Counted from the first letter of the stretch, positions 36,198 through 45,991 are shown. The stretch is DNA of 64,000 bases from Azoarcus sp. L1K30 (GCF_018122735.1 NZ_JAGRRD010000001.1:2479551-2543550); one strand, 5' to 3'. Translations and numbers: made by a program. The notes: generated by a model not told the origin, from the sequence alone.

Positions 36198-36362
36198 GGA
36201 AGCGGGACGCGGACACTCCAATACCCTGAGAAACAACAGGGCACGCGGCATACGGTCGTTCTCCCTTCCTGTGCATTAAGCCCTTGGCGATCGTTCGCCC
36301 CCCTGCCACCATCGCGCCACTCCCTCATTGAGGCATCGTGCCCGATCGCACTTCCCAACCCG

Positions 36363-39050
36363 ATGACTCTCGATCTCGTCAAGACCGCAGCACTTCTGCT
36401 CGCACTCTGCCTGCTGCAGGGCATCAACACACGCGCTTTCTCCTCGCGGCGTCGCACCTTCCAGATCAGTGCCGGCCTGATCTTCGGCGCCATCAGCGTC
36501 TTCGGCATGATGATCCCGGTCGCGATTGCGCCCGGCCTCATCTTCGATGGCCGCTCGGCGGTGCTGGGCATGGCCGGATTCTTTGGCGGTCCGATGGTCG
36601 GCATCATCGCCGCACTGATTGCAGGCAGCTACCGCGCATGGCTTGGCGGCTCGGGCGCCGTCGTTGGCATCGGCGTCATCTGCGCGTCGACATTGCTGGG
36701 ACTGATCTATCGCACACTGGTGAGGCACCGCCGGGTGACGTGCGGCCCGTGGCAATTCCTCCTCTTCGGACTGGTCGTGCATCTGCTCGCCATACTGCTG
36801 TTCACCCTGCTGCCGGCAGCGCAGTGGCACCTGTTCATATCCGAATTGGCGCTTCCTTATCTGCTCGTGCTCGTACCAACGACTGCCGCGCTCGGCATGC
36901 TGCTGCAGGACATCGAAAACCGCCAGCAGACCGAACGCGCACTGGCCGGCAGTGAAGCAAGGTTGCGTGCCATCACTCATGCCTTGCCCGACCTTGCCTT
37001 ATTGCTCGATGAGGACGGCACCTACCTGGAAGTCGTTTCGCAGGACGAGCGACTTCTGGTCGCCGAGAGCAGCAAACTAGTCGGCCGCCGCATGCACGAA
37101 CTGCTGCCAACCGGACTCGCAGACAAGCTCCTGGCGGCCATCCGGCGCGCACTGCAAGCCACGCACGTTGAAAACGTCGAGTACGACATGCGCACCCTGT
37201 CCGGCCCGCGGACCTTCGAAGGACGCTGCAAGGCCTTGGACATGGAATTGAACGGCAAGCCCGCTGTACTGTTCATGGCGCGCGACATCTCGGAGCGCTG
37301 CGCAGCGGAACAGGAGCGCCGCATCGCCGCCATTGCCTTCGAATCGCAACAGGGCATGATCATCACCGACGCAGCGGGGGTGATCTTGAAGGTCAACCAG
37401 GCGTTCTCCGCCATTACCGGCTACGACGAGACGGAAGTCATCGGCAAACATACGCGCATGCTCGGCTCCGGCCGTCACAACCCGGCGTTCTATCGCGACA
37501 TGTGGGACAGCCTGCTGCGCAACGGCAACTGGCAGGGCGAAGTATGGAACCGACGAAAGAATGGCGAGATCTACCCTCAAGCCCTGGCCATCAATGCGGT
37601 ACGTAGCGACGATGGGACCAGTACCCACTATGTCGCTGCGCTGAGCGACATTTCATTGCGCAAATCGACGGAGGAGGAGATTCGCACACTGGCCTTCTTC
37701 GATCACCTCACGCAGCTGCCGAATCGGCGCCTGTTGATGGACCGGCTGGGGCAGGCCCTCTCTACGAGCAACGCACAAGGTGGCGCCGGCGCATTGATGT
37801 TTATCGATCTCGACGACTTCCGCAACATCAACGACCTTCTCGGTCACCACAACGGCGACGTCCTGCTGCAGCAGGCGGCCAGGCGGCTGGGTGCGATCGC
37901 CGCCGACATCGGTGCCAACGCGACCGTTGCACGGTTCGGCGGCGATGAATTCGTCATTCTCCTGGACGCGCTGGCACTCGACCGGCAGGCAGCATACGCA
38001 TCGGCCAACGATATTGCCGAGCGCATACTGGCGGCATTGAAGGCCCCCTATGTGCTCGAAGGCCAAACTCGCCGGAGCAGTGCCAGCATCGGCGTCGCAC
38101 TGTTTCCGGCAAGCGGCGGCAGTGTCGATGAATTGATGAAGCGGGCCGATCTGGCCATGAACGAGGCCAAGCACCGAGGCAAGGGCAAGCTCCGCTTCTA
38201 CGACCCCGTCATGCAGGAAACCGTTACCGCGCGCCTGCGCCTGGAAGACGACATTCGGACAGGGACGGAAGCAGGCGAATTCACGCTGCTCTACCAACCT
38301 CAATTCGGCCCGGGCTGCGAGATGGTCGGCGTCGAGGCGCTGGTGCGCTGGCAACACCCCTTGCGTGGATTCATCGCCCCCGACCAGTTCATCCACGTTG
38401 CCGAACGCGCCGGGCTCATGCCGGCCCTCGGACTGATGGTACTCAACCGCGCCTGCGAACAACTGGCGGCATGGGCGCTGGATCCGGTGACCGCGGGACT
38501 CACTGTGGCAGTCAACGTCAGCGCCCAGCAACTCTACAACGATGAATTCGTCGACCAGGTCCTCGATGCCCTCCATCGTAGCGGCGCCCCCGCTGGGCGC
38601 CTGACGCTCGAACTCACGGAGTCCCTGTTGCTCGACGACATGGAAGAGGCAATAGAACGCATGGGCAGACTGCGCACCCACGGAATCCGCTTCTCGATCG
38701 ACGACTTCGGCACGGGCTACTCCTCGCTCGCCTACCTGCAACGGCTCCCGCTCGATCAACTCAAGATCGACCGCTCCTTCGTGCAGGATCTGCCACATAG
38801 CGCGAGCAGCCTGGCCATCGTCAAGGCGATCATCGCCCTTGCCCAGGCGCTCGACCTGAAGGTCATCGCAGAGGGCGTGGAACTCGACACTCAGCGCGAC
38901 ACGCTGCGCGCCAACGGCTGCCATCATTTCCAGGGCTTTCTGTTCGCGCGTCCGATGACTGCAGAGCAGATCGGCGAAACGAAAAAGGCCCTACCGACGC
39001 GTCGCCTCGAACAAGAGAAGCGCACACAGCCCTCCGAAGCTGCGCACTGA
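36363..39050 (+). CDS. 5TM-PAS-PAS-GGDEF-EAL c-di-GMP enzyme
   Basis: An 895-residue inner-membrane protein. The first ~180 residues form a LytS/YhcK-type five-span receptor domain (FGMMIPVAIAPGLIFDGRSA, FFGGPMVGIIAALIAGSYR). Two PAS domains follow (about 195-315 and 325-430; the second has ITDAAGVILKVNQAFSAITG). The GGDEF motif starts at residue 526 in FGGDEF, and the EAL domain starts near 657 (VEALVRW) with DDFGTGYSS later. Both catalytic motifs look intact, so the net activity cannot be predicted. It begins 165 bases after the coupled GGDEF pair, on the same strand. Confidence 0.9.
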   Translation: MTLDLVKTAALLLALCLLQGINTRAFSSRRRTFQISAGLIFGAISVFGMMIPVAIAPGLIFDGRSAVLGMAGFFGGPMVGIIAALIAGSYRAWLGGSGAVVGIGVICASTLLGLIYRTLVRHRRVTCGPWQFLLFGLVVHLLAILLFTLLPAAQWHLFISELALPYLLVLVPTTAALGMLLQDIENRQQTERALAGSEARLRAITHALPDLALLLDEDGTYLEVVSQDERLLVAESSKLVGRRMHELLPTGLADKLLAAIRRALQATHVENVEYDMRTLSGPRTFEGRCKALDMELNGKPAVLFMARDISERCAAEQERRIAAIAFESQQGMIITDAAGVILKVNQAFSAITGYDETEVIGKHTRMLGSGRHNPAFYRDMWDSLLRNGNWQGEVWNRRKNGEIYPQALAINAVRSDDGTSTHYVAALSDISLRKSTEEEIRTLAFFDHLTQLPNRRLLMDRLGQALSTSNAQGGAGALMFIDLDDFRNINDLLGHHNGDVLLQQAARRLGAIAADIGANATVARFGGDEFVILLDALALDRQAAYASANDIAERILAALKAPYVLEGQTRRSSASIGVALFPASGGSVDELMKRADLAMNEAKHRGKGKLRFYDPVMQETVTARLRLEDDIRTGTEAGEFTLLYQPQFGPGCEMVGVEALVRWQHPLRGFIAPDQFIHVAERAGLMPALGLMVLNRACEQLAAWALDPVTAGLTVAVNVSAQQLYNDEFVDQVLDALHRSGAPAGRLTLELTESLLLDDMEEAIERMGRLRTHGIRFSIDDFGTGYSSLAYLQRLPLDQLKIDRSFVQDLPHSASSLAIVKAIIALAQALDLKVIAEGVELDTQRDTLRANGCHHFQGFLFARPMTAEQIGETKKALPTRRLEQEKRTQPSEAAH

Positions 39051-39109
39051 AGTGCGCATGCCTGCGGCCTGGCGTTGCCCCCCGCGCCTTGCACGCATGC
39101 ACCGTCCAC

Positions 39110-39141
39110 AAAAAAGGGCGCCCCGACTGCGGGCGCCCTCT
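39110..39141 (-). terminator. Intrinsic terminator after the OmpA-like gene (minus strand)
   Basis: Read on the minus strand, a 9-bp stem (AGGGCGCCC with GGGCGCCCT) is followed by TTTTTT. It lies 17 bases after the stop of the minus-strand gene. The plus side has only a short T-poor tail, though it could also slow transcripts from the convergent GGDEF-EAL gene. Confidence 0.8.
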
Positions 39142-39158
39142 TGACCTGCGTCGGGTCA

Positions 39159-39659
39159 TTACTGCACACGAACCTCGACACGACGCGCTTCGTCAGCATC
39201 GGCGCCACCGAGTGCGACCGCTGGGCGACGCAGCAGCACGCGATCCGCAGCCACCCCCGCCGCAAGCAAGGCATCGCGCACCGAAATCGCGCGATCCCGC
39301 GCCACCGCGACATTGACGTCGGCTGCGCCGGTTTCATCATGGAAGCCCGACAACAGCACCCTGGCATCGGCCTGCGCCTCGATCGCCGCCACCACCGGCG
39401 CCAAGGCGAGCGCGGCGTCCGCCGACAACGTGGTCGCGCCGGTATCGAAATAGATCTTGAGCAAGGGTTCCCCCACTTCCTCGATCTCGACGTACTCCAC
39501 CTCACCGCCAAGCAATACGGTTTCTGTGGCTGCGGGCATGGCGCTCGAACGGCCCAGCGAATGCACGCCGAGCCCGATGACAAAGGCGATCACCAGCGCG
39601 ATCACACCGAAAAGCACCCCCATGACAACGTTCAGTTCGCTGTCTTCCTGATCAAACAT
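39159..39659 (-). CDS. Inner-membrane anchored OmpA-family protein
   Basis: A 166-residue protein. One N-terminal span (about 11-33, NVVMGVLFGVIALVIAFVIG) is followed by a linker and an OmpA-like C-terminal domain (KIYFDTGATTLSADA, LLSGFHDETGAADVN, RVEVRVQ). The domain should contact peptidoglycan while the protein stays in the inner membrane. The ATG at 39659 has GGGAG upstream. The specific role is unknown. It has its own terminator. Confidence 0.83.
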   Translation of the reverse strand: MFDQEDSELNVVMGVLFGVIALVIAFVIGLGVHSLGRSSAMPAATETVLLGGEVEYVEIEEVGEPLLKIYFDTGATTLSADAALALAPVVAAIEAQADARVLLSGFHDETGAADVNVAVARDRAISVRDALLAAGVAADRVLLRRPAVALGGADADEARRVEVRVQ

Positions 39660-39860
39660 GTGTCGCTCCCACTCGAGTCTTCGTGTTGTATGGCAAACCC
39701 GCGCAAGTCTATCCGAATTGCACGCATACGCCACGCGGTTTGCGCAATGCAATAATCCTGCTGAATCCTGCACCTCCGATGGATTTGTGAGAAGATTTAC
39801 CTACGCTTCATGAGCCCCGCATTCATGTGGGGACACTTTAACCAGCGCAAGGAGATCGGC

Positions 39861-40364
39861 ATGGGTTTGTTCAGTTTCATCAAGGATGCAGGCGAGAAGC
39901 TCTTCGGTACCGGTGAGGCCAAGGCCGCACAGGACGCCGCCGCCGCGGCCCCCAGCCCGGAAGCGAATGCCCGGGCCAACACCAAGGCAGCCGAGGCCAT
40001 TGCGCACTATCTCGACACCCTCAAGCTGCTGACGCCCGACATCACGATCAGCTTCGATGGCGCTTCGGCCAAGGTCACGGTCAGCGGCACCACGCCCGAC
40101 CAGGCCACCAAGGAGCGCGTTCTGCTGGCCGCAGGTAACGTCGCCGGCGTTGCCGAAGTCGAGGACAAGGTCACCGTACTCAAGCCCGAACCGGAAGGCC
40201 GCTTCCACACCGTCGTGCGCGGCGACACCCTGTCGGCCATCGCCAAGACCTATTACGGCAATGCCAACAAGTACATGGTGATTTTCGAAGCCAACAAACC
40301 GATGCTCGGCCATCCGGACAAGATCTATCCGGGTCAGATGCTGCGCATTCCGCCGCAAGCCTGA
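39861..40364 (+). CDS. kbp: BON-LysM protein, Kbp/YgaU-like
   Basis: A 167-residue cytoplasmic-type protein starting MGLFSFIKDAGEKLFG, the characteristic start of Kbp. A BON domain (about 45-108) and a C-terminal LysM domain (about 115-165, FHTVVRGDTLSAIAKTYYGN) match the E. coli potassium-binding protein Kbp. There is no signal peptide. AAGGAG precedes the ATG. The K+-binding function is known for the E. coli protein and is inferred here. Confidence 0.88.
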   Translation: MGLFSFIKDAGEKLFGTGEAKAAQDAAAAAPSPEANARANTKAAEAIAHYLDTLKLLTPDITISFDGASAKVTVSGTTPDQATKERVLLAAGNVAGVAEVEDKVTVLKPEPEGRFHTVVRGDTLSAIAKTYYGNANKYMVIFEANKPMLGHPDKIYPGQMLRIPPQA

Positions 40365-40516
40365 GTCAGGCTCATCACCGGACATGGTGGGAAATGTCCC
40401 GCCATGTCCCGCCATCCCCGCGCAATCGCGATCGGCGTGGCGCTTGAATTGCATGAGCAGGGGCGCTACCCTCGGCGCTCGCCCAATTTCCCGCCAATCC
40501 ATCTGGCCCCAAGCGC

Positions 40517-40951
40517 ATGCCTCGCATCCAGATCGACCTGCCCGACACCCTGCCCTTCTCCTGCGACATCCAGCTCTATCTGAGCCACATGAACTATGGC
40601 GGCCACCTCGACAACGCCCTGCTGCTCACCGTCGTTTCCGAAGCACGGGTGCGCTACCTGAAGTCGATGGGCTACACGGAGCTCGACGTCGAAGGCCTGG
40701 GCATCATCGTCGCCGACGCCGCCCTGCAGTACAAGTCGGAAGCCTTCCATGGCGAAACCATGGTGGTGTCTATGGGTGCAGCCGACTTCAGCAAGTACGG
40801 ATGCGACCTGCAATGGCGCATGAACGACAAGGCGTCGGGACGCGAAGTCGCGCGCGGCAAGACCGGCATCGTCTTCTTCGACTACACCGTACGCAAGATT
40901 TCTCCTGTTCCCGAAGCCTTCCGCGCCCGCTTTCCTGCACCCGGGAACTGA
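40517..40951 (+). CDS. Hotdog-fold thioesterase
   Basis: A 144-residue single-domain protein of the 4-hydroxybenzoyl-CoA thioesterase superfamily, with LYLSHMNYGGHLDNALLLTVVSEAR forming the catalytic helix region and GKTGIVFFDY the last strand. The acyl-CoA substrate cannot be deduced. It ends one base before the start of the flavoprotein gene, so the two are probably co-transcribed. Confidence 0.83.
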   Translation: MPRIQIDLPDTLPFSCDIQLYLSHMNYGGHLDNALLLTVVSEARVRYLKSMGYTELDVEGLGIIVADAALQYKSEAFHGETMVVSMGAADFSKYGCDLQWRMNDKASGREVARGKTGIVFFDYTVRKISPVPEAFRARFPAPGN

Positions 40952-40952
40952 C

Positions 40953-42239
40953 ATGAAGCGCACTGCGGCCAGACACGTTGCCGTGATCGGCGGCGGCCCG
41001 GCCGGACTGATGGCGGCCGAACGCGTCTCCGCTCAGGGCATCGACGTAACCGTTTTCGATGCCATGCCCTCTGTCGGGCGCAAGTTCCTGCTTGCCGGAC
41101 GTGGCGGACTGAACCTGACCCACAGCGAGCCGCTCGACGCTTTCCTGACGCGCTACGGCACCCGCGCGGCCGAACTCGCACCAATGATCGAGGCCTTCGG
41201 GCCCGCCGCGCTGCGCGACTGGGCCGCCTCGCTCGGCATCGACACTTTTGTCGGCAGTTCGGGCCGCGTGTTTCCAACCGAAATGAAGGCGGCGCCGCTG
41301 CTGCGCGCGTGGCTGGCACGACTGCGCAGCCAGGGGGTAAAGTTCGCCGTCCGTCATCGCTGGCAAGGCTGGGTCGATACCGCGCCGACGCAGATCCTGC
41401 GCTTCTCGACCCGGGAAGGCGAGCGCTACGCAGAAGCAGATGCCGTGATCCTGGCACTTGGGGGCGGCAGCTGGGCAAAGCTTGGCTCCGACGGCGCGTG
41501 GGTCGATCTGCTGCGCGCCCGCGGCGTCGACATTGCCGACCTGCGGCCGGCCAATTGCGGCTTCGACGTCTCCACCGACTTTGCCACAGACACGGCAAAC
41601 GCCAACAAGGGCTGGAGCACCCACTTCCTCGAGCGCTTCGCCGGCGCACCAATCAAGTCCGTTGCCGCCCGCTGCACCGACCCGCACGGGCACGAACACA
41701 CCCGCAGCGGCGAATGCATGATCAGCCCCACCGGCATCGAAGGCGGCCTCATCTACGCGCTGTCCGCCCCGTTGCGCGACAGCCTGCACGCGAGCGGCAA
41801 GGCCACGCTCCATCTCGACCTCGCGCCCGGCCGCAGCCTCGAACGGCTCGTCGCCGATCTGTCACGCCCCCGCGGCAGCCGCTCGCTCGCCAGTCATCTG
41901 CAGGGTCAAGCCGGCATCAAGGGCGTCAAGGCCGGATTGCTGCGCGAGTGCCTGCCTGCTGCCGCGCTGAACGACCCGGCCCAACTCGCCACTGCCATCA
42001 AGGCCCTTCCACTGCGCCTCATCGCGCCCCGCCCGCTGGACGAAGCCATCAGCAGTGCCGGCGGTGTGCGCTTCGAAGACACTCTCGACGGCACCATGCT
42101 GCGTGCCCTGCCCGGCGTCTTCTGTGCCGGTGAAATGCTCGACTGGGAAGCCCCCACAGGCGGCTACCTGCTGACCGCCTGCCTGGCCAGCGGCCACGCC
42201 GCCGGCCTGCGCACGATCGACTGGCTCAACACACACTGA
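40953..42239 (+). CDS. HI0933-like FAD-dependent oxidoreductase
   Basis: A 428-residue flavoprotein of the TIGR03862/BaiN-type family. An N-terminal FAD-binding VIGGGPAGLMAAE motif (about 10-22), GRKFLLAGRGGLNLTHSEPL, LALGGGSWAKLGSDG and the C-terminal GVFCAGEMLDWEAPTGGYLLTACLASG are all present. Physiological substrates are unknown for most members. It follows the thioesterase gene without a gap. Confidence 0.87.
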   Translation: MKRTAARHVAVIGGGPAGLMAAERVSAQGIDVTVFDAMPSVGRKFLLAGRGGLNLTHSEPLDAFLTRYGTRAAELAPMIEAFGPAALRDWAASLGIDTFVGSSGRVFPTEMKAAPLLRAWLARLRSQGVKFAVRHRWQGWVDTAPTQILRFSTREGERYAEADAVILALGGGSWAKLGSDGAWVDLLRARGVDIADLRPANCGFDVSTDFATDTANANKGWSTHFLERFAGAPIKSVAARCTDPHGHEHTRSGECMISPTGIEGGLIYALSAPLRDSLHASGKATLHLDLAPGRSLERLVADLSRPRGSRSLASHLQGQAGIKGVKAGLLRECLPAAALNDPAQLATAIKALPLRLIAPRPLDEAISSAGGVRFEDTLDGTMLRALPGVFCAGEMLDWEAPTGGYLLTACLASGHAAGLRTIDWLNTH

Positions 42240-42379
42240 ACGGTCAACACACGTCCGAAATCAACCGGTTCGACGCCACGCCAGCGCCCAAACAACGCTA
42301 TTGGCGACGGGGTTTCCCCGCGACCTGCAAAACCACCCGACCCGATCCGGGATATCGGGCGGCTCACCACGGCAGAGAA

Positions 42380-43582
42380 TCACCAGTTCGCCTCACGCTC
42401 CGGCGTCGACGTAATGCGGTGAATCGAAAGGTCCGCCCCAACGTATTCCTCTTCCTGGTCCAGTCGCAGGCCCACCATCAGTTTCAGCACGCCATACACG
42501 ACGCCTCCCCCGACCAGCGCCACGACGATGGCGAGCATGGTCATGGTCGCTTGCGCCATCAAGGACACGCCGCCCAAGCCGCCGAGCGCGGTGCTGCCGA
42601 AAATGCCGGCAGCGAGGCCGCCCCAGGTGCCGCACAGGCCGTGCAGCGGCCATACGCCGAGCACATCGTCGATCTTCCAGCGGTTCTGCGTGAGCGTAAA
42701 CATGCCCACAAACAGGCCACCTGCCACGACACCGACGACCAACGCACCAAGCGGGTGCATCACGTCGGAACCAGCACAGACGGCCACCAGTCCCGCCAGC
42801 GGCCCGTTGTGGACGAAGCCGGGATCGTTCCTCCCCAGCACCAGCGCGGCCAGCGTGCCGCCCACCATCGCCATCAGGGAATTGATGGCGACCAGCCCGG
42901 TGATCTTCTCCAGCGTCTGCGCAGACATGACGTTGAAGCCGAACCAGCCAACGATCAGGATCCATGCGCCCAGCGCCAGGAACGGGATGGACGAGGGCGG
43001 ATGCGCGGAGATCGCGCCGGTACGCGAGTAGCGCCCATGGCGCGCACCGAGCAGCAGCACCGCGGGCAGCGCGATCCAGCCGCCCATCGCATGCACCGCC
43101 ACCGACCCCGCGAAGTCATGAAACTCGGCACCAAAGGTCGCACTAAGCCACGCCTGCACACCGTAGGCCTGGTTCCACGCGATGCCTTCGAAAAAGGGGT
43201 AGACGAAGCCAACGATCAGGAAAGTCGCTGCCAGCTGGGGATAAAAGCGCGCGCGCTCCGCGATGCCCCCGGAAATGATGGCCGGAATCGCCGCCGCAAA
43301 GGTCAGAAGGAAGAAGAAACGGGTCAGCTCGAAACCGTTCTTCTCCATCAGGCTCTCCGCGCTGGAAAAGAAATGCACGCCGTAGGCGATACCATAGCCG
43401 ATGAGAAAGTAGGCCAGCGTCGATACGGCAAAGTCGGTCAGGATCTTGACCAGCGCATTGACCTGGTTCTTCTTGCGTACGGTGCCCACCTCGAGAAACG
43501 CGAAGCCCGCATGCATCGCGAGCACCATGATGGCGCCCAACAGGATGAACAGAACGTCACTACTTGTCTTGAATGCTTCCAT
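42380..43582 (-). CDS. amt: Ammonium transporter Amt
   Basis: A 400-residue membrane protein with eleven spans. Amt landmarks include AGFAFLEVGTVRKKN, DFAGSVAVHAMGGWIALPAVLLLG and HPLGALVVGVVAGG. The ATG at 43582 is fixed by family alignment and a GGAGGG site just upstream. It conducts ammonium/ammonia inward. No glnK lies beside it, although PII partners Amt in most bacteria. The upstream region has a sigma-54 promoter and two NtrC-type sites, so expression should rise in nitrogen limitation. Confidence 0.95.
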   Translation of the reverse strand: MEAFKTSSDVLFILLGAIMVLAMHAGFAFLEVGTVRKKNQVNALVKILTDFAVSTLAYFLIGYGIAYGVHFFSSAESLMEKNGFELTRFFFLLTFAAAIPAIISGGIAERARFYPQLAATFLIVGFVYPFFEGIAWNQAYGVQAWLSATFGAEFHDFAGSVAVHAMGGWIALPAVLLLGARHGRYSRTGAISAHPPSSIPFLALGAWILIVGWFGFNVMSAQTLEKITGLVAINSLMAMVGGTLAALVLGRNDPGFVHNGPLAGLVAVCAGSDVMHPLGALVVGVVAGGLFVGMFTLTQNRWKIDDVLGVWPLHGLCGTWGGLAAGIFGSTALGGLGGVSLMAQATMTMLAIVVALVGGGVVYGVLKLMVGLRLDQEEEYVGADLSIHRITSTPEREANW

Positions 43583-43611
43583 AAGCCCTCCAAACGGAAT
43601 GGAAGGCAGAA

Positions 43612-43627
43612 AGCAAGCACTGTTCCA
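43612..43627 (-). promoter_or_regulatory. Sigma-54 promoter of amt
   Basis: On the minus strand TGGAAC, 5 bases, then TTGCT matches the -24/-12 consensus TGGCAC-N5-TTGCW with one mismatch. Transcription would start near 43601, giving a ~19-base leader before the ATG with its ribosome site in place. Confidence 0.75.
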
Positions 43628-43679
43628 GTGCAGACAGTCATATTTTTCGGTGCATGCGCCCACTATTGGCGCATCGTTA

Positions 43680-43696
43680 CGCACTGTCTTCGTGCA
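43680..43696 (-). promoter_or_regulatory. NtrC-type enhancer site proximal to amt
   Basis: CGCACTGTCTTCGTGCA contains the GCAC-N7-GTGC core of NtrC sites. Its centre is about 87 bases upstream of the predicted amt transcription start. Confidence 0.6.
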
Positions 43697-43710
43697 TAGC
43701 GCCAATCTGA

Positions 43711-43727
43711 AGCACCCTCCCGGTGCA
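43711..43727 (-). promoter_or_regulatory. NtrC-type enhancer site distal to amt
   Basis: AGCACCCTCCCGGTGCA has perfect GCACC/GGTGC half-sites with the NtrC spacing. Its centre is 31 bases from that of the proximal site, i.e. about three helical turns, which suits cooperative binding. Confidence 0.65.
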
Positions 43728-43827
43728 GTCACTGGCAACACACCCACTCTGGAGTAAACGCCATCTGGTGTGGGCATCCGGGCTGCGCGGTGCGTAAAAT
43801 GCGAGCTTTTCGCCTGCCGCCCAGACC

Positions 43828-45201
43828 ATGACCGCACCCCGCCCACCAGAACTGCTTGCGCCTGCCGGCTCGCTTGAGATGATGCGAACCGCTTTCGCCT
43901 TTGGCGCAGACGCGGTGTATGCGGGTCAGCCGCGTTACTCGCTGCGCGTGCGCAACAACAGCTTCGGCAAGCTCGACGTGCTCGCTGCCGGTATCGACGA
44001 GGCGCATGCGGCGGGCAAGCAGTTCTACCTGGTCGCCAATATTTACCCCCACAACTCGAAGATCCGCACCTTCGAGCAGGACATGGCACCCGTCATTGCC
44101 ATGAAGCCGGACGCGCTGATCATGGCCGACCCCGGTCTGATGATGATGGTGCGCGAGCGCTGGCCCGAGGTGGATATCCATCTGTCGGTACAGGCCAATA
44201 CGACCAATTACGCCAGCGTGCGCTTCTGGCAGTCGATGGGCGTGAAACGCATCATCCTGTCGCGCGAGCTGTCGCTGGACGAAGTCGCCGACATCCGCAA
44301 CGCCTGCCCCGAGATGGAACTGGAGGTGTTCATACACGGCGCGCTTTGCATCGCTTACTCGGGTCGCTGCCTGCTGTCGGGCTACTTCAACCACCGCGAC
44401 CCCAATCAGGGCAGTTGCACCAACTCGTGCCGCTGGGACTACAAGATGCATGAAGGCGCCGAGAATGGCGCCGGCGACATCCAGACCTGCAGCGACTCAC
44501 CCGCGCTGGGCAACCCCCGCGACTTTGGCACCGTCGGCACCGCATTGGGCGGCGGTCCGCGACACCACCAGGCAAACCGCGTGTGGCTGCTCGAGGAAGG
44601 CAGCCGCCCAGGTGAGCTGATGCCGATAGAAGAGGATGAGCATGGCACCTACATCATGAACTCGCGCGACCTGCGCGCGGTGGAACATGTGCAGCGCCTG
44701 GTGGATATCGGCGTCGACTCGCTCAAGATCGAAGGCCGGACCAAGAGCCCCTATTACGTCGCCCGCACCAGCCAGAGCTATCGTCGCGCAATCGACGACG
44801 CCGTCGCCGGTCGCCCGTTCGATCTGCAACTGCTGAGCGAACTCGAAGGGCTTGCCAACCGCGGCTACACCGACGGCTTCTATCAGCGCCATCACACACC
44901 GGAACACCAGAACTACCTGCGCGGACACTCGGAATCGGGGCGCAGCCTGCTGATTGGCGAAATGCTGGGGTTCGACAGCGCGCGCGGATTGGCCGAAATC
45001 GAGGTGAAAAACCGCTTTGCGTTGGGCGACATGCTCGAATTCATCCAGCCGAGCGGCAATTTCAGCAGCCGCTGTGAACGCATCGAGGACGCCGAAGGCG
45101 GCGCGCTCGAGTGTGTACCTGGCAGCGGGCGACGGGTCTGGCTTGCGCTCCCGCAAGGTGCCGCAGCACACGCCCCCTGCTTCGTCTCACGCTTCATCTG
45201 A
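43828..45201 (+). CDS. yegQ: U32-family protein, YegQ/TrhP-like tRNA hydroxylation factor
   Basis: A 457-residue protein starting with ELLAPAGSLEMMRTAFAFGADAVYAG, the U32 signature region, and carrying the conserved cysteine block in HGALCIAYSGRCLLSGYF and GSCTNSCRWDYK. Length and sequence pattern fit YegQ/TrhP, which with prephenate-derived cofactors forms 5-hydroxyuridine at the tRNA wobble position. The older label is collagenase-like peptidase. It starts divergently from amt; its own promoter is not clear. Confidence 0.87.
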   Translation: MTAPRPPELLAPAGSLEMMRTAFAFGADAVYAGQPRYSLRVRNNSFGKLDVLAAGIDEAHAAGKQFYLVANIYPHNSKIRTFEQDMAPVIAMKPDALIMADPGLMMMVRERWPEVDIHLSVQANTTNYASVRFWQSMGVKRIILSRELSLDEVADIRNACPEMELEVFIHGALCIAYSGRCLLSGYFNHRDPNQGSCTNSCRWDYKMHEGAENGAGDIQTCSDSPALGNPRDFGTVGTALGGGPRHHQANRVWLLEEGSRPGELMPIEEDEHGTYIMNSRDLRAVEHVQRLVDIGVDSLKIEGRTKSPYYVARTSQSYRRAIDDAVAGRPFDLQLLSELEGLANRGYTDGFYQRHHTPEHQNYLRGHSESGRSLLIGEMLGFDSARGLAEIEVKNRFALGDMLEFIQPSGNFSSRCERIEDAEGGALECVPGSGRRVWLALPQGAAAHAPCFVSRFI

Positions 45202-45231
45202 CTGCGTGCCCGCATGAGGGCACCTGCGGCC

Positions 45232-45792
45232 TCAAGGCTCCCGGTGCTCGCGTCGACGCGCGCGAACATGTGCCGGCGCTTGATTCCAGGCCACCATGCC
45301 GCCAAGCAGCAAGAAACCACCAAGCAGTGCCAACGCGGCAAACGGCACGGACATGGCGAGCAGGGGCCAACTCAGCGAACGCACGAGCAAGGCCTGCGAA
45401 GGCATTTGCGGGTTGACCCAGGCCGTTACCAGCCGACCGGCATTGAGTTGGCGAAGGTTCGCCTCCACCACCGAACGTCGCTCGGCCCCCTGGTGGAGGT
45501 CGTAGCGAGAGCCGACGTATTCCTTCGTCCCATGCTGATAGCGAAACCGCACCATCAATGCCGGCAGCGGCCGGTTGTGAAATATATCGGGCGGCTCGAT
45601 CCGCGCCGCCTCGAGCACCGCCGGCACTTCCACCCATTGTCGTGTCTGCATGGCCTCGTAGAGCGGCTGAACGCCGAAGGAGATGGCGCCGAAGATGCCT
45701 GCCACCAGGAAGAATATGCCGAGCAAGGGAAAGACGACCCGAATGCCCCCTTCGATCAGATGAACCTTCAGTGAAATACGCGACATGGGCAT
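45232..45792 (-). CDS. DUF3592 membrane protein
   Basis: A 186-residue protein with an N-terminal span (about 17-42), a soluble middle domain with the DUF3592 pattern (WVEVPAVLEAARIE, VRFRYQHGTKEYVGSRYD, VTAWVNPQMPSQALLVR) and a C-terminal span (about 145-170). No function is known for the family. An ATG two codons later is an alternative start. It is convergent with yegQ. Confidence 0.8.
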   Translation of the reverse strand: MPMSRISLKVHLIEGGIRVVFPLLGIFFLVAGIFGAISFGVQPLYEAMQTRQWVEVPAVLEAARIEPPDIFHNRPLPALMVRFRYQHGTKEYVGSRYDLHQGAERRSVVEANLRQLNAGRLVTAWVNPQMPSQALLVRSLSWPLLAMSVPFAALALLGGFLLLGGMVAWNQAPAHVRARRREHREP

Positions 45793-45991
45793 GTAAACTC
45801 GGAATGAAGCTGTATTCTACGACCCGCCCTCGCATACTGAAAACGGAGTAAATCCGGCGACGGCGCTCGTGATCGATTTCGTGTCGATCTCACCACAAAA
45901 TACTCTTCGACCTTCTCTGAACCCGGACGACATACACACGTTGTTACACGTCTTATATCTTCCGGCAGACTAATCGCCACCTCGCCCATCC

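Noticed and set aside
43655-43673. Third NtrC site before amt
   Set aside because: The palindrome TGCGCC/GGCGCA has a longer spacer and lacks the GCAC/GTGC core, so it was left out as a site and only mentioned.
45940-45991. AT-richer repeats before the GNAT gene considered as an operator
   Set aside because: Only short imperfect ACACGT-like repeats are seen, without a clear palindrome or -35/-10 pair.
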